Source: Pseudoxanthomonas sangjuensis (lineage in GTDB: Bacteria; Pseudomonadota; Gammaproteobacteria; Xanthomonadales; Xanthomonadaceae). Taken from it: a stretch of DNA of 64,000 nt. Made by a program: the position numbers and the translations under genes. Location of the stretch: NCBI RefSeq assembly GCF_010211755.1, contig NZ_PDWR01000004.1, positions 62,001-126,000 on the forward strand, given 5' to 3'. The notes under the pieces are model-generated. The model was given only the letters and a program-made list of their open reading frames with translations. It had not been told where the DNA came from and ran no database searches. Every line of letters starts with the position of its first letter. The stretch's first letter is position 1. Of this stretch, positions 26,951 through 37,464 are shown piece after piece.

Positions 26951-27117
26951 GTGCGGCCCGGTTCGCCGGGAGTCGTCGCCGGAAACGGTCGCGACAGCAG
27001 GGAACCCGTCTTGATTTCTTTTTGAATCAACGACTTAAAAACCGGTTTGGGCAGGATGGAAAGTGCGCCCCGTGCGTCGCCCGGCCAGTAATCGACAATC
27101 CAAGCAAGGATTCCACA

Positions 27118-27315
27118 ATGCCCAAGATCAAGACCCACCGGGCCGCGGCCAAGCGTTTCCGCAAGACCGCTTCCGGCAAGTACAAGGCTGGCTCGGCCAA
27201 CCGCAGCCACATCCTCACCAAGAAAGCGACCAAGACCAAGCGCGAAGCCCGCGCCGGCCAGATCGTCCGCAAGGAAGATTCCGGCCGCCTGGATCGCATG
27301 CTGCCGTATCTCTGA
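27118..27315 (+). CDS. rpmI: 50S ribosomal protein L35
   Basis: Large-subunit ribosomal protein, 65 residues, highly basic. The text MPKIKTHRAAAKRFRKTASG and the end DSGRLDRMLPYL are typical of L35. It is followed by rplT 13 bases later, the universal order. A GC-poor leader with its own promoter precedes it. Confidence 0.97.
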   Translation: MPKIKTHRAAAKRFRKTASGKYKAGSANRSHILTKKATKTKREARAGQIVRKEDSGRLDRMLPYL

Positions 27316-27328
27316 GGAGGACTGAACC

Positions 27329-28820
<1,492 letters not shown>

Positions 28821-28857
28821 GCAAGGCGGGCCTGGCCCGTCTCGAAAGGGGCAGAAA

Positions 28858-31233
28858 GTGAAATTCTCCGAAAACTGGCTGCGCAGCCACGTGCCGACCG
28901 GCGCTTCGCGCGAGGAGCTCGCGGCGACGCTGACCGCGATCGGCCTCGAGGTCGAGGACGTGGTGCCGCTGGGCGAGTCGCTGGACAAGGTCGTCGTCGC
29001 GCGCATCGTCTCCGCCGAAAGGCATCCGCAAGCCGACCGCCTGCAGGTGTGCAAGGTCGACGCCGGCAACGGCGAGTTGCTGCAGATCGTCTGCGGCGCG
29101 CCGAACGCACGCGCCGGGCTGGTCGCGCCGCTGGCGCTGGTCGGGGCCCGGTTCGGCGATTTCTCGATCAAGGCGGCGAAGCTGCGCGGCGTCGAGTCCA
29201 ACGGCATGCTGTGCTCGGCGAAGGAACTGGGCATCGACGCCGATGCGTCGGGCCTGCTCGAACTGCCGGACGACGCGCCGGTCGGGACGGCGATAGCCGA
29301 CTACCTCGGCCTGCCCGACGCCAGCATCGAGATCAAGCTGACCCCGAACCGCGCCGACTGCTTCAGCGTGCGCGGCATCGCCTACGACGTCGCCGCCGCC
29401 ACCGGCAGCGCGGTCGTCGCTTTCGACGCGACGCCGATGCCGGCGCTGACCGGCCGGGTCTTGCCGATCGAACTGAACGCAGGCGCCGATGCGCCGCGTT
29501 TCTGCGGCCGCGTCATCGAGGGCGTCGACGCCGCGGCGAAGACGCCGGTGTGGATGGCCGAGCGCCTGCGCCGCAGCGGCGTGCGCCCGGTGTCGCTGCT
29601 GGTCGACGTCACCCAGTACGTGATGCTGGAGCTCGGCCAGCCGATGCACGCCTACGACCGCGACCTGCTGGAGGGGCCGGTCGGCGTGCGCAAGGCGCGC
29701 GACGGCGAAACCCTGAAACTGTTGAACGGCGACGACGCCAGGCTCGATCCGGAATTCCTCGTCATCGCCGACGCCGACCGCGCGGTCGGCCTGGCCGGGA
29801 TCATGGGCGGCGACGACACCAAGGTCGGCGCGGCCACCCGCAACGTGTTCCTCGAGGCCGCGCACTTCGCGCCGTCGGCGATCATCGGCCGCGGCCGCAA
29901 GCTGGGCCTGCACACCGATGCCTCGCACCGTTTCGAGCGCGGGGTCGATCCGGAACTGCCGCGGCAGGCGATCGAGGTGGCCACGCGCCTGGTCGTCGAG
30001 CTGGCCGGCGGCGCGCCGGGCCCGGTGATCGAAGCGGTGCTGCCGCAGCACCTGCCGCAGCCACGGCCGATCGTCCTTCGCCGCTCGCGCATCGCCCGCG
30101 TGCTCGGCGTCGGGATCGCCGATGCCGAGGTCGAGCGCATCCTGCGCGCGCTGGGCATGGCGGTCGAGGCGGCCGGCGAAGGCTGGAAGGACGTCGCGCC
30201 GAGCCGCCGCTTCGACATCGCCATCGAGGAAGACCTGGTCGAGGAACTGGCGCGCCTCCCCGGCCACGAGCGCATCCCGACCACGCTGCCGGGTGCGGCG
30301 GTCCGCATCGCGGCGCCGAGCGAGGCCCGCCTCGACGAAGCCGACCTGCGCCGCCAGCTGGTCGCGCGCGACATGCTGGAAACGGTCAACTTCGCCTTCG
30401 TCGATGCGCAGTGGCTGAAGCCGTGGGGCCTCGACGCCGGCACCGTGCCGCTGGCCAACCCGCTCAGCGCCGAACTGGCGGTGATGCGCCCGTCGCTGCT
30501 GCCGGGGCTGGTCGCCGCGGTGCAGCGCAACCTGGCGCGCCAGGCCGGGCGCGTGCGCCTGTTCGAGATCGGCAACACGTTCGCCACGGGCGCCGATGGC
30601 GGCGCACCGGCCGAGACCTTGCGCATTGCCGCGGCGGTTTGCGGCGACGCGCAGGCCGAGCAATGGGGCGAAAAGGCGCGCCAGGTCGATTTCCACGACC
30701 TGAAGGGCGATCTCGAATCGCTGGCCGCCGCGTCCGGCGCGGCGCTCGAGTTCCGCCCCCCGACGGCCGCTTTCGCCCATCCGGGCCGTTCCGCCGACAT
30801 CTGCCGCGACGGCGCAAGGATCGGCTGGATCGGCCAGTTGCATCCGCGTCTGCAGCGCGCGCTGGACCTGGACGGCGATGTGTACGCGTTCGAACTGGAG
30901 CTGGCGCCGCTGGCCGCGCGCGCATTGCCGCGCGCCGCGGAGCAGTCGCGCTTCCCGTCGGTGCGCCGCGACCTGGCGTTCACCGTCGCCGAGACTGTGA
31001 GCTGGGCCGCAATTTCGCGCACCATCCGGGCGGCGGCCGGTCCGCTGCTGCGCGATTTGTTACCGTTCGACCGGTACGTCGGGCCGGGTGTCGAAACTGG
31101 GCAGAAAAGTCTGGCTACAGGCTTGATTTTGCAGGACAACTCGCGCACTCTGACCGACCACGACGTGGATGCGGTAGTGGCTGCGGTGGTGGCCGCGCTG
31201 GGGAACGACCACGGCGCCCGCATCCGCGGTTGA
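28858..31233 (+). CDS. pheT: Phenylalanine--tRNA ligase beta subunit
   Basis: Beta subunit of PheRS, 791 residues, with tRNA-binding and editing roles. The N-terminal [15 protein letters not shown] is typical, and a GTG start is used. An OB-fold tRNA-binding domain ([15 protein letters not shown]) lies near residues 60-74, B3/B4 editing domains follow, and a C-terminal anticodon-binding domain ends with [13 protein letters not shown]. Length is normal for the family. Confidence 0.96.
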   Translation: MKFSENWLRSHVPTGASREELAATLTAIGLEVEDVVPLGESLDKVVVARIVSAERHPQADRLQVCKVDAGNGELLQIVCGAPNARAGLVAPLALVGARFGDFSIKAAKLRGVESNGMLCSAKELGIDADASGLLELPDDAPVGTAIADYLGLPDASIEIKLTPNRADCFSVRGIAYDVAAATGSAVVAFDATPMPALTGRVLPIELNAGADAPRFCGRVIEGVDAAAKTPVWMAERLRRSGVRPVSLLVDVTQYVMLELGQPMHAYDRDLLEGPVGVRKARDGETLKLLNGDDARLDPEFLVIADADRAVGLAGIMGGDDTKVGAATRNVFLEAAHFAPSAIIGRGRKLGLHTDASHRFERGVDPELPRQAIEVATRLVVELAGGAPGPVIEAVLPQHLPQPRPIVLRRSRIARVLGVGIADAEVERILRALGMAVEAAGEGWKDVAPSRRFDIAIEEDLVEELARLPGHERIPTTLPGAAVRIAAPSEARLDEADLRRQLVARDMLETVNFAFVDAQWLKPWGLDAGTVPLANPLSAELAVMRPSLLPGLVAAVQRNLARQAGRVRLFEIGNTFATGADGGAPAETLRIAAAVCGDAQAEQWGEKARQVDFHDLKGDLESLAAASGAALEFRPPTAAFAHPGRSADICRDGARIGWIGQLHPRLQRALDLDGDVYAFELELAPLAARALPRAAEQSRFPSVRRDLAFTVAETVSWAAISRTIRAAAGPLLRDLLPFDRYVGPGVETGQKSLATGLILQDNSRTLTDHDVDAVVAAVVAALGNDHGARIRG

Positions 31234-31271
31234 GTGGGAAGGCATGGAAAGCGGAGGCACAGGGGAAATCG

Positions 31272-31577
31272 ATGGCACTGACTAAAGCGGAAATGGCCGA
31301 ACGCCTGTTCGACGAGGTCGGCCTGAACAAGCGCGAGGCCAAGGAATTCGTCGACGCCTATTTCGACGTGCTGCGCGAGGCGCTGGAGCAGGGCCGGCAG
31401 GTCAAGCTGTCGGGCTTCGGCAACTTCGACCTGCGCCGCAAGAACCAGCGTCCCGGCCGCAATCCGAAGACCGGCGAGGAGATCCCGATCTCCGCGCGCA
31501 CCGTGGTCACTTTCCGCCCCGGGCAGAAGCTGAAGGAGCGCGTCGAGGCCTACGCCGGAGGCGCCGCCCATGCTTGA
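31272..31577 (+). CDS. ihfA: Integration host factor alpha subunit
   Basis: DNA-bending protein of the HU/IHF family, 101 residues. The text [20 protein letters not shown] is the IHF-alpha signature, and the beta arm has [14 protein letters not shown], in which the conserved Pro intercalates into the minor groove. It follows pheT, as in most gammaproteobacteria. Its last codons overlap the start of the MerR gene by 8 bases. Confidence 0.96.
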   Translation: MALTKAEMAERLFDEVGLNKREAKEFVDAYFDVLREALEQGRQVKLSGFGNFDLRRKNQRPGRNPKTGEEIPISARTVVTFRPGQKLKERVEAYAGGAAHA

Positions 31578-31926
31578 TCCCGGCAGCAACCGCGAATTGC
31601 CGCCGATCCCGGCCAAGCGCTATTTCACCATCGGCGAGGTCAGCGAGCTGTGCGACGTCAAGCCGCATGTGCTGCGCTACTGGGAAACCGAGTTCCCCAG
31701 CCTCGAACCGGTCAAGCGCCGCGGCAACCGCCGTTATTACCAGCGCCACGACGTGTTGATGGTGCGGCAGATCCGCAGCCTGCTGTACGAACAGGGCTAC
31801 ACCATCGGCGGCGCGCGGCTGCGCCTGGAAGGCGAGGGCGCGAAGCAGGAATCGGCGCTCAGCAACCAGATCGTGAAGCAGGTGCGGATGGAGCTCGAGG
31901 AAATCCTGCACCTGTTGCGGCGCTGA
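31570..31926 (+). CDS. MerR family transcriptional regulator
   Basis: A 118-residue regulator with an N-terminal MerR winged helix: [22 protein letters not shown], about residues 18-39, then the wing RRGNRRYY. A short C-terminal coiled-coil ([17 protein letters not shown]) likely forms the dimer. It has no effector domain or Cys metal site, so the signal is unknown. This small MerR protein is widely conserved directly after ihfA and before tRNA-Pro. Confidence 0.9.
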   Translation: MLDPGSNRELPPIPAKRYFTIGEVSELCDVKPHVLRYWETEFPSLEPVKRRGNRRYYQRHDVLMVRQIRSLLYEQGYTIGGARLRLEGEGAKQESALSNQIVKQVRMELEEILHLLRR

Positions 31927-31958
31927 ACCGACCGGAAGCCGCCGGACGGCAAACCGGC

Positions 31959-31964
31959 TATAAT
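31959..31964 (+). promoter_or_regulatory. -10 element for tRNA-Pro
   Basis: A consensus TATAAT at 31959-31964 is followed by a GC-rich discriminator (CCGGCCCCGCC), as expected for a stringently controlled tRNA promoter. The -35 region is weak. The predicted start is about 30 bases before the mature tRNA. Confidence 0.55.
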
Positions 31965-32003
31965 TCCGGCCCCGCCAACGCGGGGCTGTTTGTTTTACCG
32001 CTT

Positions 32004-32080
32004 CGGGGTATAGCGCAGCCTGGTAGCGCACCAGTCTGGGGGACTGGTGGTCGTCGGTTCGAATCCGGCTACCCCGACCA
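32004..32080 (+). tRNA. tRNA-Pro (anticodon GGG)
   Basis: A 77-base cloverleaf. The acceptor CGGGGTA pairs with TACCCCG before the encoded A-CCA. The anticodon stem CCAGT/ACTGG encloses the loop CTGGGGG with anticodon GGG, and the T-arm is GTCGG-TTCGAAT-CCGGC. The CCA end is encoded. It reads CCC and CCU proline codons. Confidence 0.97.
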
Positions 32081-32095
32081 ATTCGCAGTATCGGA

Positions 32096-32119
32096 AGGCC
32101 CGCTCCGCGCGGGCTTTTT
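32096..32119 (+). terminator. Terminator after tRNA-Pro
   Basis: GCCCGC (32098-32103) pairs with GCGGGC (32109-32114) around TCCGC, followed by TTTTT (32115-32119). It ends the tRNA transcript 15 bases after CCA. Confidence 0.8.
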
Positions 32120-32261
32120 CGTTTCCGCCCGGCTCTACGCCGGCCCGCGTCGCGGCGATGGCCCTTTTCCGCGGCGGGAGGATCGCAAGGCGACCGCCGC
32201 CGGGACTGCCGGCGCCGCAGCGCCCCGGCTGCGCGGCCGTCGCGGCGGGTAACATCGGCGC
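32120..32261. other. Spacer between tRNA-Pro terminator and cupin gene
   Basis: This very GC-rich spacer completes the protein-gene-free stretch 31927-32261 that holds tRNA-Pro. No open frame with a ribosome-binding site, no clear promoter and no repeat were seen in it. Confidence 0.5.
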
Positions 32262-32732
32262 ATGCATCCGCGCGCCGAAGAACTGATCCGTGTCCTCGAA
32301 CTGGAGCCGCATCCCGAAGGCGGGCACTTCCGCCGCGTCTACGCATCGACGACGCAGCTGGTCGCGAACGGCCGCAGGCGCCCCGCGCTGACCGCGATCC
32401 GCTACCTGCTCGCGCGCGGCGAATGCAGCCGCTGGCACCGCGTCGATGCCGACGAAGGCTGGCACTGGCAGGAAGGCGACGCGCTGGCGCTGCTGCAGTT
32501 CGATCCGGCGTCGAACCGGCTGCAGGCGACGACGCTCGGCGATTCCGCACGCGGCCTGCAGCCGATGCAGGTCGTTCCTGCCGGCAGCTGGCAGGCGGCG
32601 CGCCCGCTGGGCGATTACGCGCTGGTCGCTTGCACGGTGGCGCCGGGATTCGCCTGGGAAGGCTTCGAACTGCTCGACGCAGGCAGCGACATCGCCGCGC
32701 GCCTGCATGCGCTGGGCGCGCCGTTGCCGTAG
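32262..32732 (+). CDS. Cupin domain-containing protein (DUF985)
   Basis: A 156-residue protein of the DUF985 cupin family. Visible conserved text includes LEPHPEGGHFRRVYAS near the start, TAIRYLLARGECSRWHRVDADEGWHW (read as two adjacent parts), and VAPGFAWEGFELLD near the end. Cupins of this family may bind a metal through the His residues; the substrate is unknown. The TAG stop falls in a fragment of the GTAGGGTCGGG repeat. It converges on dxs. Confidence 0.82.
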   Translation: MHPRAEELIRVLELEPHPEGGHFRRVYASTTQLVANGRRRPALTAIRYLLARGECSRWHRVDADEGWHWQEGDALALLQFDPASNRLQATTLGDSARGLQPMQVVPAGSWQAARPLGDYALVACTVAPGFAWEGFELLDAGSDIAARLHALGAPLP

Positions 32733-32805
32733 GGTCGGGCCCGATGGACTGCCCCGGCGAGGCAGGATCGAAAAGCGGCGGAGCGGGCCCCGCCCTGCAA
32801 AGGCC

Positions 32806-34746
32806 TCAAACCGCGGCGATGCGCGGCGGGGCGGAATCCGCCAGTTCCGGCCAGCGCTTCAGCAGCGACGCGCGGATGCCGGCGGCATCGATGCCGGCTT
32901 CGGCCAGCAGGTCTTCGCGGCTGGCGTGGTGCTGGAAGGCGTCGGGCAGGCCCAGGTGCAGCACCGGCAACGCGAGGCCGGCGTCGCTGAGCAATTCGGC
33001 CACGCCGGAACCGGCGCCGCCGGCGACGACGTTGTCTTCGATGGTGGCGAAGCCTGCGTGCGACTGCGCCAGTTCCAGCAGCAGGGCGCGGTCCAGCGGC
33101 TTCACGAAGCGCATGTTGACCACGGTCAGGCCGAGTTCGCGGCCGGCCTGTTCGGCAGCGGCCACGGTCGCGCCGAAGGCGAGCAGGGCGATGCGCGAAC
33201 CGCGCTGGCGGACTTCCGCCTTGCCGATCGGCAGCGTATCGGTGATCGCCGCATCGATCGCCACGCCGGGGCCGGTGCCGCGCGGATAGCGTACCGCCGC
33301 CGGGCCTTCGTGCCGGAAACCGGTCGAAAGCATCTGCCGGCACTCGTTCTCGTCCGCCGGCGCCATCACCACCATGTTCGGCACGCAGCGCAGGTAGCTC
33401 AGGTCGAGGTTGCCGGCATGGGTGGCGCCGTCCGGGCCGACCACGCCGCCGCGGTCGATCGCGAACAGCACGTCGAGCTTCTGGATCGCCACATCGTGCA
33501 CCAACTGGTCGTAGCCGCGCTGCAGGAAGGTCGAATAGATCGCGACGACGGGCTTCGCGCCTTCGCAGGCCATGCCCGCGGCCAGCGTTACCGCGTGCTG
33601 CTCGGCGATGGCGACGTCGAAGTAGCGCTGCGGGTATTCCCTGCTGAAGCGGACCAGGCCGGAGCCCTCGCGCATCGCCGGGGTGATGCCGAGCAGCTTC
33701 GGCTCGGCCGCGGCCATGTCGCACAGCCAGTCGCCGAACACGTCGGTATAGGTCGGCTTCTTCGCGCCGGCCTTGCCGACCACGCCCTTCTCGGGATCGA
33801 ACGGGCCGACCGCGTGGTAGCCGATCTGGTCGCCTTCGGCGAGTTCGTAGCCCTTGCCCTTGGTGGTGACGATGTGCAGCAGCTGCGGGCCCTTGAGGTT
33901 CTTCAGCGTCTTCAACGCGCCGAGCAGGGCGGGGATGTCGTGGCCGTCGATCGGGCCGGTGTAGTGGAAGCCCATTTCCTCGAACAGCGTGGATGGCACG
34001 AACATGCCTTTCCAGTGTTCTTCCCAGCGCTTGACGAAGCGCGCCGGCGCGTTGTGCTTGTCGCCGAGCAGCTTCTTGCCGCCCTCGCGGATCGCGTTGA
34101 GCGTGCGGCTGCCGGACAGGCGGCCGAGCATCTTGGTCAGGCCGCCGACGTTCTCGCTGATCGACATGCGGTTGTCGTTGAGCACGACCAGCAGGTCGGG
34201 TTCCTGGTCCATGCCGCCGGCGTGGTTCAGCGCCTCGTAGGCCATGCCCGCGGTCATCGCGCCGTCGCCGATCACCGCGACAACCTTCCGCGAAGCCGCC
34301 TTGTCGCCGTCGCCGGCCTGCCCGGCAGCGAGGAGCCCGTTCGCGATCGCCATGCCCAGCGCGGCCGAGATCGAGGTCGACGAATGGCCGACGCCGAAGG
34401 TGTCGTACTCGCTTTCCTCGCGTTTCGGGAATGGCGCCACGCCGTCCTTCTGCTTGACCGTGTGGATGCGGTCGCGGCGGCCGGTCAGGATCTTGTGCGG
34501 GTAGGTCTGGTGGCCGACGTCCCAGACGATGCGGTCGTCGGGCGTGTCGTACAGCCAGTGCAGGGCCACGGTCAGCTCGATCACGCCGAGCCCGGCGCCG
34601 AAGTGGCCGCCGCTCTTGCCGACCGACTCGATCAGGAACGCACGCAGCTCCTCGGCGATGGCGGGAAGCTCGGCTTCGTCGAATCCGCGCAGGTCGGCGG
34701 GCGAGTCGATGCGGGAAAGACGCGGATAGCGGTCGGGATCGATCAT
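32806..34746 (-). CDS. dxs: 1-deoxy-D-xylulose-5-phosphate synthase
   Basis: Thiamine-diphosphate enzyme joining pyruvate and glyceraldehyde-3-phosphate, the first step of the MEP isoprenoid pathway. It has 646 residues, close to the usual 620-640. Motifs are [17 protein letters not shown] (residues 74-90), [17 protein letters not shown], the ThDP motif [19 protein letters not shown] and the transketolase pyrimidine part [15 protein letters not shown]. The ATG start [16 protein letters not shown] fits relatives. Confidence 0.97.
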   Translation of the reverse strand: MIDPDRYPRLSRIDSPADLRGFDEAELPAIAEELRAFLIESVGKSGGHFGAGLGVIELTVALHWLYDTPDDRIVWDVGHQTYPHKILTGRRDRIHTVKQKDGVAPFPKREESEYDTFGVGHSSTSISAALGMAIANGLLAAGQAGDGDKAASRKVVAVIGDGAMTAGMAYEALNHAGGMDQEPDLLVVLNDNRMSISENVGGLTKMLGRLSGSRTLNAIREGGKKLLGDKHNAPARFVKRWEEHWKGMFVPSTLFEEMGFHYTGPIDGHDIPALLGALKTLKNLKGPQLLHIVTTKGKGYELAEGDQIGYHAVGPFDPEKGVVGKAGAKKPTYTDVFGDWLCDMAAAEPKLLGITPAMREGSGLVRFSREYPQRYFDVAIAEQHAVTLAAGMACEGAKPVVAIYSTFLQRGYDQLVHDVAIQKLDVLFAIDRGGVVGPDGATHAGNLDLSYLRCVPNMVVMAPADENECRQMLSTGFRHEGPAAVRYPRGTGPGVAIDAAITDTLPIGKAEVRQRGSRIALLAFGATVAAAEQAGRELGLTVVNMRFVKPLDRALLLELAQSHAGFATIEDNVVAGGAGSGVAELLSDAGLALPVLHLGLPDAFQHHASREDLLAEAGIDAAGIRASLLKRWPELADSAPPRIAAV

Positions 34747-34862
34747 CTTGGCGGCAACTGGCCCGTTGTCCGGGCTTGGCCGACCATTTTCCTACCAGCG
34801 GGGGGGTGGGGCAAGGCCGGGAGCCGGGCAGGGGCACGACACGGCGCGCCGTGCGCCCCGCA

Positions 34863-35531
34863 TCAGGCCGACAGCTTCGACCGCTTCGGCAACTGCGCCT
34901 TCAGGAAGGCCATCTGGTCGGCCAGGATGTTGCGGTTGGACAGGATCAGGTGTTCGATCCAGCTCGGCCGGTACGGCACCGCCAGCAGCGGCATGTTGGC
35001 CTGCTGCGGGGTGCGGTTGCTCTTGCGCGAATTGCAGTGGAAGCACGCCGTCACCACGTTCTCCCACACGTCGCGGCCGCCCTTGGACAGCGGCAGCACG
35101 TGGTCGCGGGTCAGGTGCGGGCGCGAGAATTCGCTGCCGCAATACATGCAGATGTGCGCATCGCGGGCGAACAGCGCGGTGTTGGTCAGCGTCGGCGTCG
35201 GCGACAGCGCGTGCGAGCGCGCGTGGCCGCGCGAGGCGACGATCGGGTGCAGGTCGATGACGCTCTGTTCGCCGCTGAAGCGGTTGGTGCCGCCGTGCAC
35301 GCGCAGGCAGGGTTCGCCCAGGGTCCATGCCACCGCGCCGCGCGCGTACAGGCAGGTCGCGTCCTGCCAGTTGATCCAGTCGAGCACGCGGCCCTGCGCG
35401 TCGAGCGACAGCAGCCGCACCGCGGCGCGGCCACGCGAGGAATGAAGAGGGGTGACCGAGGACGGGAAATCGGCCGGGAAGGAACTGTCCCCGGGTCCGA
35501 TCGGGCGAAGCTGAGCTAGGTCTGCTTCCAT
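34863..35531 (-). CDS. HNH endonuclease family protein
   Basis: A 222-residue protein with a C-terminal HNH nuclease domain: CMYCGSEFSRPHLTRDHVLPLSKGG (read in two parts) holds the first CxxC and the catalytic DH pair, then WENVVTACFHCNSRKSNRTP holds the Asn and second CxxC. This is the common free-standing 'HNH domain-containing' protein found in many proteobacteria, of unknown target. The N-terminal 100 residues contain a PseI/RNA-binding-like beta region that cannot be assigned. No toxin, immunity or restriction partner is adjacent. The gene has a near-consensus promoter almost touching the ATG. Confidence 0.8.
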   Translation of the reverse strand: MEADLAQLRPIGPGDSSFPADFPSSVTPLHSSRGRAAVRLLSLDAQGRVLDWINWQDATCLYARGAVAWTLGEPCLRVHGGTNRFSGEQSVIDLHPIVASRGHARSHALSPTPTLTNTALFARDAHICMYCGSEFSRPHLTRDHVLPLSKGGRDVWENVVTACFHCNSRKSNRTPQQANMPLLAVPYRPSWIEHLILSNRNILADQMAFLKAQLPKRSKLSA

Positions 35532-35542
35532 CGGGGAAACAG

Positions 35543-35571
35543 GTTATACCCGAATGCTTGCATTTTGTGAA
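35543..35571 (-). promoter_or_regulatory. Promoter giving a nearly leaderless HNH mRNA
   Basis: On the minus strand, TTCACA (35571-35566) and TATAAC (35548-35543) are 17 bases apart. The expected start is near 35536, about five bases before the ATG at 35531, and no ribosome-binding site is visible. Confidence 0.55.
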
Positions 35572-35620
35572 TCGCTTGGAACGAAGGCGTTCGGAGCGAG
35601 GCCGCGCCAGCGCATCGGTT

Positions 35621-36493
35621 TCAGGCCCGCGCCGCCCGTTGCGGCCGGTCGCCCATTGCGGCGGCGTTCCCGAGCAGGTATTGCAACGCCTCGGCGCCGG
35701 GCGATTCGATCTTCAGCGACAGCAGGCCGTCGGCGCGGGTGCGGCCCAGGTTGACCGCCGCGATCGGCAGGCCGGCCTTCGACGCCGCATGCACGAAGCG
35801 GAAACCCGAATACACCATCAGCGACGAGCCGACGACCAGCACGGCATCGGCCAGCGCCAGGTGGCGGCTGGCGTCGGCCACGCGCTCGCGCGGCACGTTC
35901 TCGCCGAAGAACACCACGTCCGGCTTCAGCATGCCGCCGCAGGTTGCGCAGTCGGGCACGTCGAAGCGCGAGAAATCGTGGCCGTCGAGGTCGGCGTCGC
36001 CGTCCGGGGCGATGCCGGCGTCGAACTTGGCCCATTGCGGGTTGCGTGCGAGCAGTTCGCGCTGCAGGGCTTCGCGCGGCGTGCGCGCTTCGCAGCGCAG
36101 GCAGCGCACGGTGTCGAGGCGGCCGTGCAGGTCGACGACGTGCCGGCTGCCGGCGTGCTGGTGCAGGCCGTCGACGTTCTGGGTCAGCAGCAGTTCGACC
36201 TTGCCGCGCGCTTCGAGGGCCGCGAGCGCACGGTGCACGGTGTTCGGACGCGCGCGACGGAAGTGCGACCAGCCGACCAGGCTGCGCGCCCAATAGCGGC
36301 GGCGCGTCGCATCGTCGCCGATGAAAGCCTGGAAGCTTACCGGCGGCGTGCGCTTCCACTCGCCGTTGCGGTCGCGGTAGTCGGGGATGCCGGAATCCGT
36401 GCTGACCCCGGCGCCGGTGATCACGAACAGGCGCGAGTGGCCTTCGATGAAGGCGTGCAGGGCATCGAGGTTGGCGGCGGCCACGTGGTGCAT
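35621..36493 (-). CDS. NAD-dependent protein deacetylase, SIR2 family
   Basis: A 290-residue sirtuin that removes acetyl (or other acyl) groups from lysines using NAD. It has FVITGAGVSTDSGIPDYRDR near residues 23-42, LLTQNVDGLHQHAGS, the catalytic His in VVDLHGRLDTVRC, the zinc ribbon CLRC and CATCGG, and the NAD loop VVGSSLMVYSGF. The length is longer than E. coli CobB because of a loop of about 20 residues between the zinc halves. It probably acts in the cytoplasm on metabolic enzymes; targets cannot be named. Confidence 0.92.
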   Translation of the reverse strand: MHHVAAANLDALHAFIEGHSRLFVITGAGVSTDSGIPDYRDRNGEWKRTPPVSFQAFIGDDATRRRYWARSLVGWSHFRRARPNTVHRALAALEARGKVELLLTQNVDGLHQHAGSRHVVDLHGRLDTVRCLRCEARTPREALQRELLARNPQWAKFDAGIAPDGDADLDGHDFSRFDVPDCATCGGMLKPDVVFFGENVPRERVADASRHLALADAVLVVGSSLMVYSGFRFVHAASKAGLPIAAVNLGRTRADGLLSLKIESPGAEALQYLLGNAAAMGDRPQRAARA

Positions 36494-36562
36494 GCGCCGC
36501 CATTCTGCCGCGAACCGGTGCGATGCGCCTGCATCGCCGCCGCACCGGTCATTCGGTCCGGC

Positions 36563-37342
36563 TCATCGTGCCTGTGGCGTGCCATGCAAGCCCCGCGCCG
36601 AACGGTTGCGCTTCGGCAGCGGCAGGATCATCGGTACGTTGCGCTGGTATTCGCGGTAGGTATCGCCGTATGTCGCGACCAGGTCGCGTTCCTCGAGGAA
36701 CTTCACCGCGATCAGGATGTAGCCGGTGGTCGCCAGCGCGAACAGCAGGTGGCCAAGGGTCATCGTCGGCGTGGACCAGAACGCGATCAGGAAACCCAGC
36801 ATCAGCGGGTGGCGGACGATGCGGTAGCAGGCGCGGGTGACGAATGGCGGGATGCTGCCGTCTTCGTGCCGGCCCCGGCTGTAGCGCCAGACCTGCCGAA
36901 GGCCGAACAGGTCGAAATGGTTGATCATGAAGGTGCCGCTCAGCACCAGCAGCCAGCCGATGGCCGACAGCCCGTACAGCGCCAGCCGGACGGTTTCGTC
37001 GTTGAAGCGCCAGATTGCCTGCGGCAGCGCCCGCCATTGCCAGAACAACAGGATCAGCGCCAGGCTCGACAGCAACACGTAGGTGCTGCGTTCGATCGGC
37101 CCGGGTACCAGCCGCGTCCACCAACGCTTGAAGCCGGGACGGGCCATGCCGCTGTGCTGCAGCGCGAACGTGCCGAGCAGGGCGACATCGACCAGCAGCG
37201 CGGTGGCGAAATCGCCGGTGGCGATGCTGTCGACGTGCTTGGGCACGCCCAGGCCAGCGACGAAACCGATCGCGTAGAGAAAGGTGAGGAAGAACACCGC
37301 ATAGCAGGCGGCACCGTAGAGCAGGGCGAAGAAGCGGGACAT
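36563..37342 (-). CDS. mddA: Isoprenylcysteine-methyltransferase-like membrane protein, probable methanethiol S-methyltransferase
   Basis: A 259-residue integral membrane protein with about five hydrophobic segments. The C-terminal half carries CYRIVRHPLMLGFLIAFW and KFLEERDLVATYGDTYREY, the SAM-binding signature of the isoprenylcysteine methyltransferase/NnrU fold. The N-terminal half (ALLYGAACYAVFFLTFLYAI) and overall length match MddA, which methylates methanethiol to dimethyl sulfide. Specificity is inferred from overall resemblance, not from a decisive residue. The gene follows the hydrolase-LuxR gene, with a GGGACAAATGTCCC dyad between them. Confidence 0.72.
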   Translation of the reverse strand: MSRFFALLYGAACYAVFFLTFLYAIGFVAGLGVPKHVDSIATGDFATALLVDVALLGTFALQHSGMARPGFKRWWTRLVPGPIERSTYVLLSSLALILLFWQWRALPQAIWRFNDETVRLALYGLSAIGWLLVLSGTFMINHFDLFGLRQVWRYSRGRHEDGSIPPFVTRACYRIVRHPLMLGFLIAFWSTPTMTLGHLLFALATTGYILIAVKFLEERDLVATYGDTYREYQRNVPMILPLPKRNRSARGLHGTPQAR

Positions 37343-37447
37343 CGGAACGGTCTCGGGATCGGAAACGGACCCGGCCAGCCTGGGCGCCGAACGAATGCGC
37401 GCCAAGATGAAATTTGTCCCGTTCCCGGCATCCGTGCCCGCCAGCGC

Positions 37448-37461
37448 GGGACAAATGTCCC
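37448..37461. promoter_or_regulatory. GGGACA dyad upstream of the methyltransferase gene
   Basis: GGGACAAATGTCCC is a perfect dyad 106 bases upstream of the mddA-like ATG and 3 bases after the stop of the LuxR-hydrolase gene. A half site TTGTCCC lies at 37414-37420, about four helix turns away. A matching dyad sits before the regulator's own start. Confidence 0.5.
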
Positions 37462-37464
37462 GGT

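Noticed and set aside
32446-35445. Plus-strand open frame of about 1000 codons across dxs and the HNH gene
   Set aside because: It is the reverse-strand shadow of dxs, whose catalytic motifs are intact on the minus strand.
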